24,074 bases of DNA from CAJXZP01 sp049606935 (GTDB lineage Bacteria > Bacteroidota > Bacteroidia > Flavobacteriales_G > Salibacteraceae). Below are positions 22,526 to 24,074 of the stretch, in pieces. The number at the start of each line of letters is the position of its first letter. Positions within the stretch are counted from its first letter, which is position 1. Under the pieces are notes generated by a model, which was given only the letters and a program-made list of their open reading frames with translations, did no database searches and was not told the origin of the DNA. Location of the stretch: positions 1 to 24,074 of the forward strand of contig JBMYWA010000034.1 of the NCBI GenBank assembly GCA_049606935.1, written 5' to 3'. The translations under genes and the position numbers were made by a program.

Positions 22526-24058
22526 TTATTCCCACTCAATGGTGGCCGGTGGTTTGGAGCTAATGTCATACACTACTCTATTTACGCCAACTACCTTATT
22601 TATAATATCGTTTGAAACTTTTGCTAAAAACTCATACGGTAAGTGAACCCAATCTGCCGTCATTCCATCTGTAGATTCTACGGCTCTTAGCGCAACTGCA
22701 TTTTCGTATGTGCGCTCATCACCCATAACTCCAACAGATTTTACAGGTAATAACATTGCTCCAGCTTGCCAAACATCATCATACAGCCCGTTATCTTTCA
22801 ATCCATTAATAAAAATGGCATCTACCTCTTGAAGTAATCTCACCTTTTCAGCAGTAACATCACCTAGAATTCTAATAGCTAAACCTGGACCTGGAAAAGG
22901 GTGACGACCAAGAAGCTCATCATCAAGTCCCATTGCACGACCTACGCGTCTAACCTCATCTTTAAAAAGGCTGCGTAACGGCTCAACAATTTTCAATTTC
23001 ATGTAATCCGGTAAACCACCTACATTGTGATGTGATTTAATAGTTGCAGAAGGCCCTCCAGTAGCAGAAACAGATTCAATCACATCTGGATAAATAGTTC
23101 CTTGAGCTAACCAAGTAACGTCTTCAATTAAATGTGATTCTTCATCAAACACTTCAATAAAAGCGTTTCCAATAGCTTTTCTTTTCTTTTCCGGATCACT
23201 TAAGTCAGCTAAAGCATCGTAAAATTTAGAGCTTGCATCCACTCCTTTCACATTTAAACCAAGGCCTTTGTACTGCTCTAAAACAGCATCAAACTCATTT
23301 TTACGCAATAATCCGTTATTCACAAAAATGCAATACAAGTTAGATCCAATAGCTTTATGTAACAACATGGCCGCAACCGATGAATCTACTCCTCCCGATA
23401 AACCTAATACTACTTTATCGTTACCTAGTTGTTCTTTTAAATCTGCAACGGTAGTATCTACAAACGAATCTGGAGTCCAATCTTGGCTACATTTACAAAC
23501 GTCTACCAAGAAATTCTTTAACATGGTTGCCCCATCCTTAGAATGGTAAACCTCAGGATGAAATTGTACACCGTAAATATCCTTACCGTCAAACTGGTAA
23601 CCCGCAACTTTTACATCTTCTGTACTACAGATAATAGATGCTCCTGCAGGTGGTGTATTAATCGTATCTCCATGGGACATCCATACCTGGCTATCAGAAG
23701 GGATCTCTTTTAATAGAGGATTCGAGTCATCTACAAAAGACAAATTTGCTCTTCCATATTCTCTTGTATCCGATTGATACACATCCCCACCATTGGTATG
23801 CGCCAAAAATTGGGCTCCATAGCAAATACCTAAAATTGGCATTCCGTCAGGAATAATGGATAAATCTGGATTTGGAGAATCCTCATCTCTTACAGAATAA
23901 GGGCTACCAGAAAGAATCACTCCTTTTACGAATTTGTCAATTTCTGGAAGTTTGTTATATGGATAAATTTCACAGTAAATATTTTGCTCTCTAACTCGTC
24001 TTGCAATAAGCTGTGTTACCTGTGAACCAAAGTCTAAAATGATGATTTTTTCTTGCAT
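22526..24058 (-). CDS. guaA: GMP synthase (glutamine-hydrolysing)
   Basis: A 510-residue two-domain GMP synthase, normal length. The class I amidotransferase domain comes first, with IILDFGSQ at the start, catalytic Cys79 (LGICYGAQ) and the His167/Glu169 pair (QFHPEVYHS). The ATP pyrophosphatase domain has the PP-loop LSGGVDSS at about 220-227 and the C-terminal dimerisation part with HPFPGPGLAIRILG and the end PPATIEWE. It converts XMP, ATP and glutamine to GMP in the cytoplasm. The ATG at 24058 is chosen over the TTG at 24064 because that TTG is part of the -7 box. The terminator lies right behind the stop. Confidence 0.97.
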   Translation of the reverse strand: MQEKIIILDFGSQVTQLIARRVREQNIYCEIYPYNKLPEIDKFVKGVILSGSPYSVRDEDSPNPDLSIIPDGMPILGICYGAQFLAHTNGGDVYQSDTREYGRANLSFVDDSNPLLKEIPSDSQVWMSHGDTINTPPAGASIICSTEDVKVAGYQFDGKDIYGVQFHPEVYHSKDGATMLKNFLVDVCKCSQDWTPDSFVDTTVADLKEQLGNDKVVLGLSGGVDSSVAAMLLHKAIGSNLYCIFVNNGLLRKNEFDAVLEQYKGLGLNVKGVDASSKFYDALADLSDPEKKRKAIGNAFIEVFDEESHLIEDVTWLAQGTIYPDVIESVSATGGPSATIKSHHNVGGLPDYMKLKIVEPLRSLFKDEVRRVGRAMGLDDELLGRHPFPGPGLAIRILGDVTAEKVRLLQEVDAIFINGLKDNGLYDDVWQAGAMLLPVKSVGVMGDERTYENAVALRAVESTDGMTADWVHLPYEFLAKVSNDIINKVVGVNRVVYDISSKPPATIEWE

Positions 24059-24061
24059 GTG

Positions 24062-24069
24062 CAAATGTA
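24062..24069 (-). promoter_or_regulatory. -7 box directly before guaA
   Basis: TACATTTG on the minus strand is three bases before the guaA ATG at 24058. The -33 region is beyond the window edge. The position implies an mRNA starting at or near the start codon. Confidence 0.5.
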
Positions 24070-24074
24070 AAATT

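Overview
The window is AT-rich and looks like the chromosome of a Bacteroidota bacterium, most likely of the order Flavobacteriales. The evidence is a type IX secretion (T9SS) C-terminal sorting domain on the first protein, an S46 dipeptidyl-peptidase, a DUF4920 lipoprotein, a stand-alone MnmD, a LysM/substrate-binding fusion next to guaA, and repeated TAnnTTTG promoter boxes, sometimes with an upstream TTG/TTTG, instead of sigma-70 -35/-10 signals. It reads as ordinary core genome. I see no transposase, integrase, phage gene, CRISPR array, toxin-antitoxin pair or defence cluster, and no gene-free stretch longer than about 210 bases.

Layout. (1) 1-832: 3' end of a secreted Ig-like-repeat protein with a T9SS sorting tail. 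(2) 953-2311 (-): Mpl-like Mur ligase for peptidoglycan recycling. (3) 2505-5996 (+): probable operon of a hotdog acyl-CoA thioesterase, a Cu/Zn-efflux permease with a C-terminal metal-binding domain, a Kir-type potassium channel and a divergent TruA-family pseudouridine synthase, closed by a hairpin. (4) 6045-7141 (-): two tandem lipoproteins of identical length, each with its own promoter box and a near-identical terminator, so a gene-plus-terminator duplication. (5) 7342-9024 (+): GT39-type membrane glycosyltransferase. (6) 9081-11243 (-): S46 peptidase with the DPP11 signature. (7) 11351-11917 (+): uncharacterised acidic protein, tail to tail with an Omp85-type barrel (11921-13075, -). (8) 13119-15314 (-): probable operon of a Crp/Fnr regulator, a small CxxC thioredoxin-fold protein, an AcpH-like phosphodiesterase and MnmD. 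(9) 15516-15633 (+): tRNA-Leu(GAG) and its terminator. (10) 15653-16972: alpha/beta hydrolase (+) tail to tail with a two-helix membrane protein (-). (11) 17100-19057 (+): TPR protein, TrmD, ribosomal protein L19. (12) 19128-24058 (-): PncC-type amidase, lipoprotein cytochrome c, DUF4920 lipoprotein, LysM/substrate-binding protein, GMP synthase.

How genes fit together. Several are translation and RNA-modification functions (truA-like, mnmD, trmD, rplS, tRNA-Leu). Others are envelope functions (mpl, LysM protein, barrel, lipoproteins, GT39) and peptide nutrition (DPP11-like). The less expected signals are regulatory: an intrinsic-terminator hairpin embedded in the signal-peptide codons of the cytochrome lipoprotein, several genes whose promoter box sits only 3-5 bases before the start codon (possible leaderless mRNAs), a 21-bp-spaced direct repeat between two divergent genes, and hairpins ahead of the TPR gene and rplS. 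I did not find a clearly new multi-gene system. All assignments were made by eye from sequence motifs; no database search was run.
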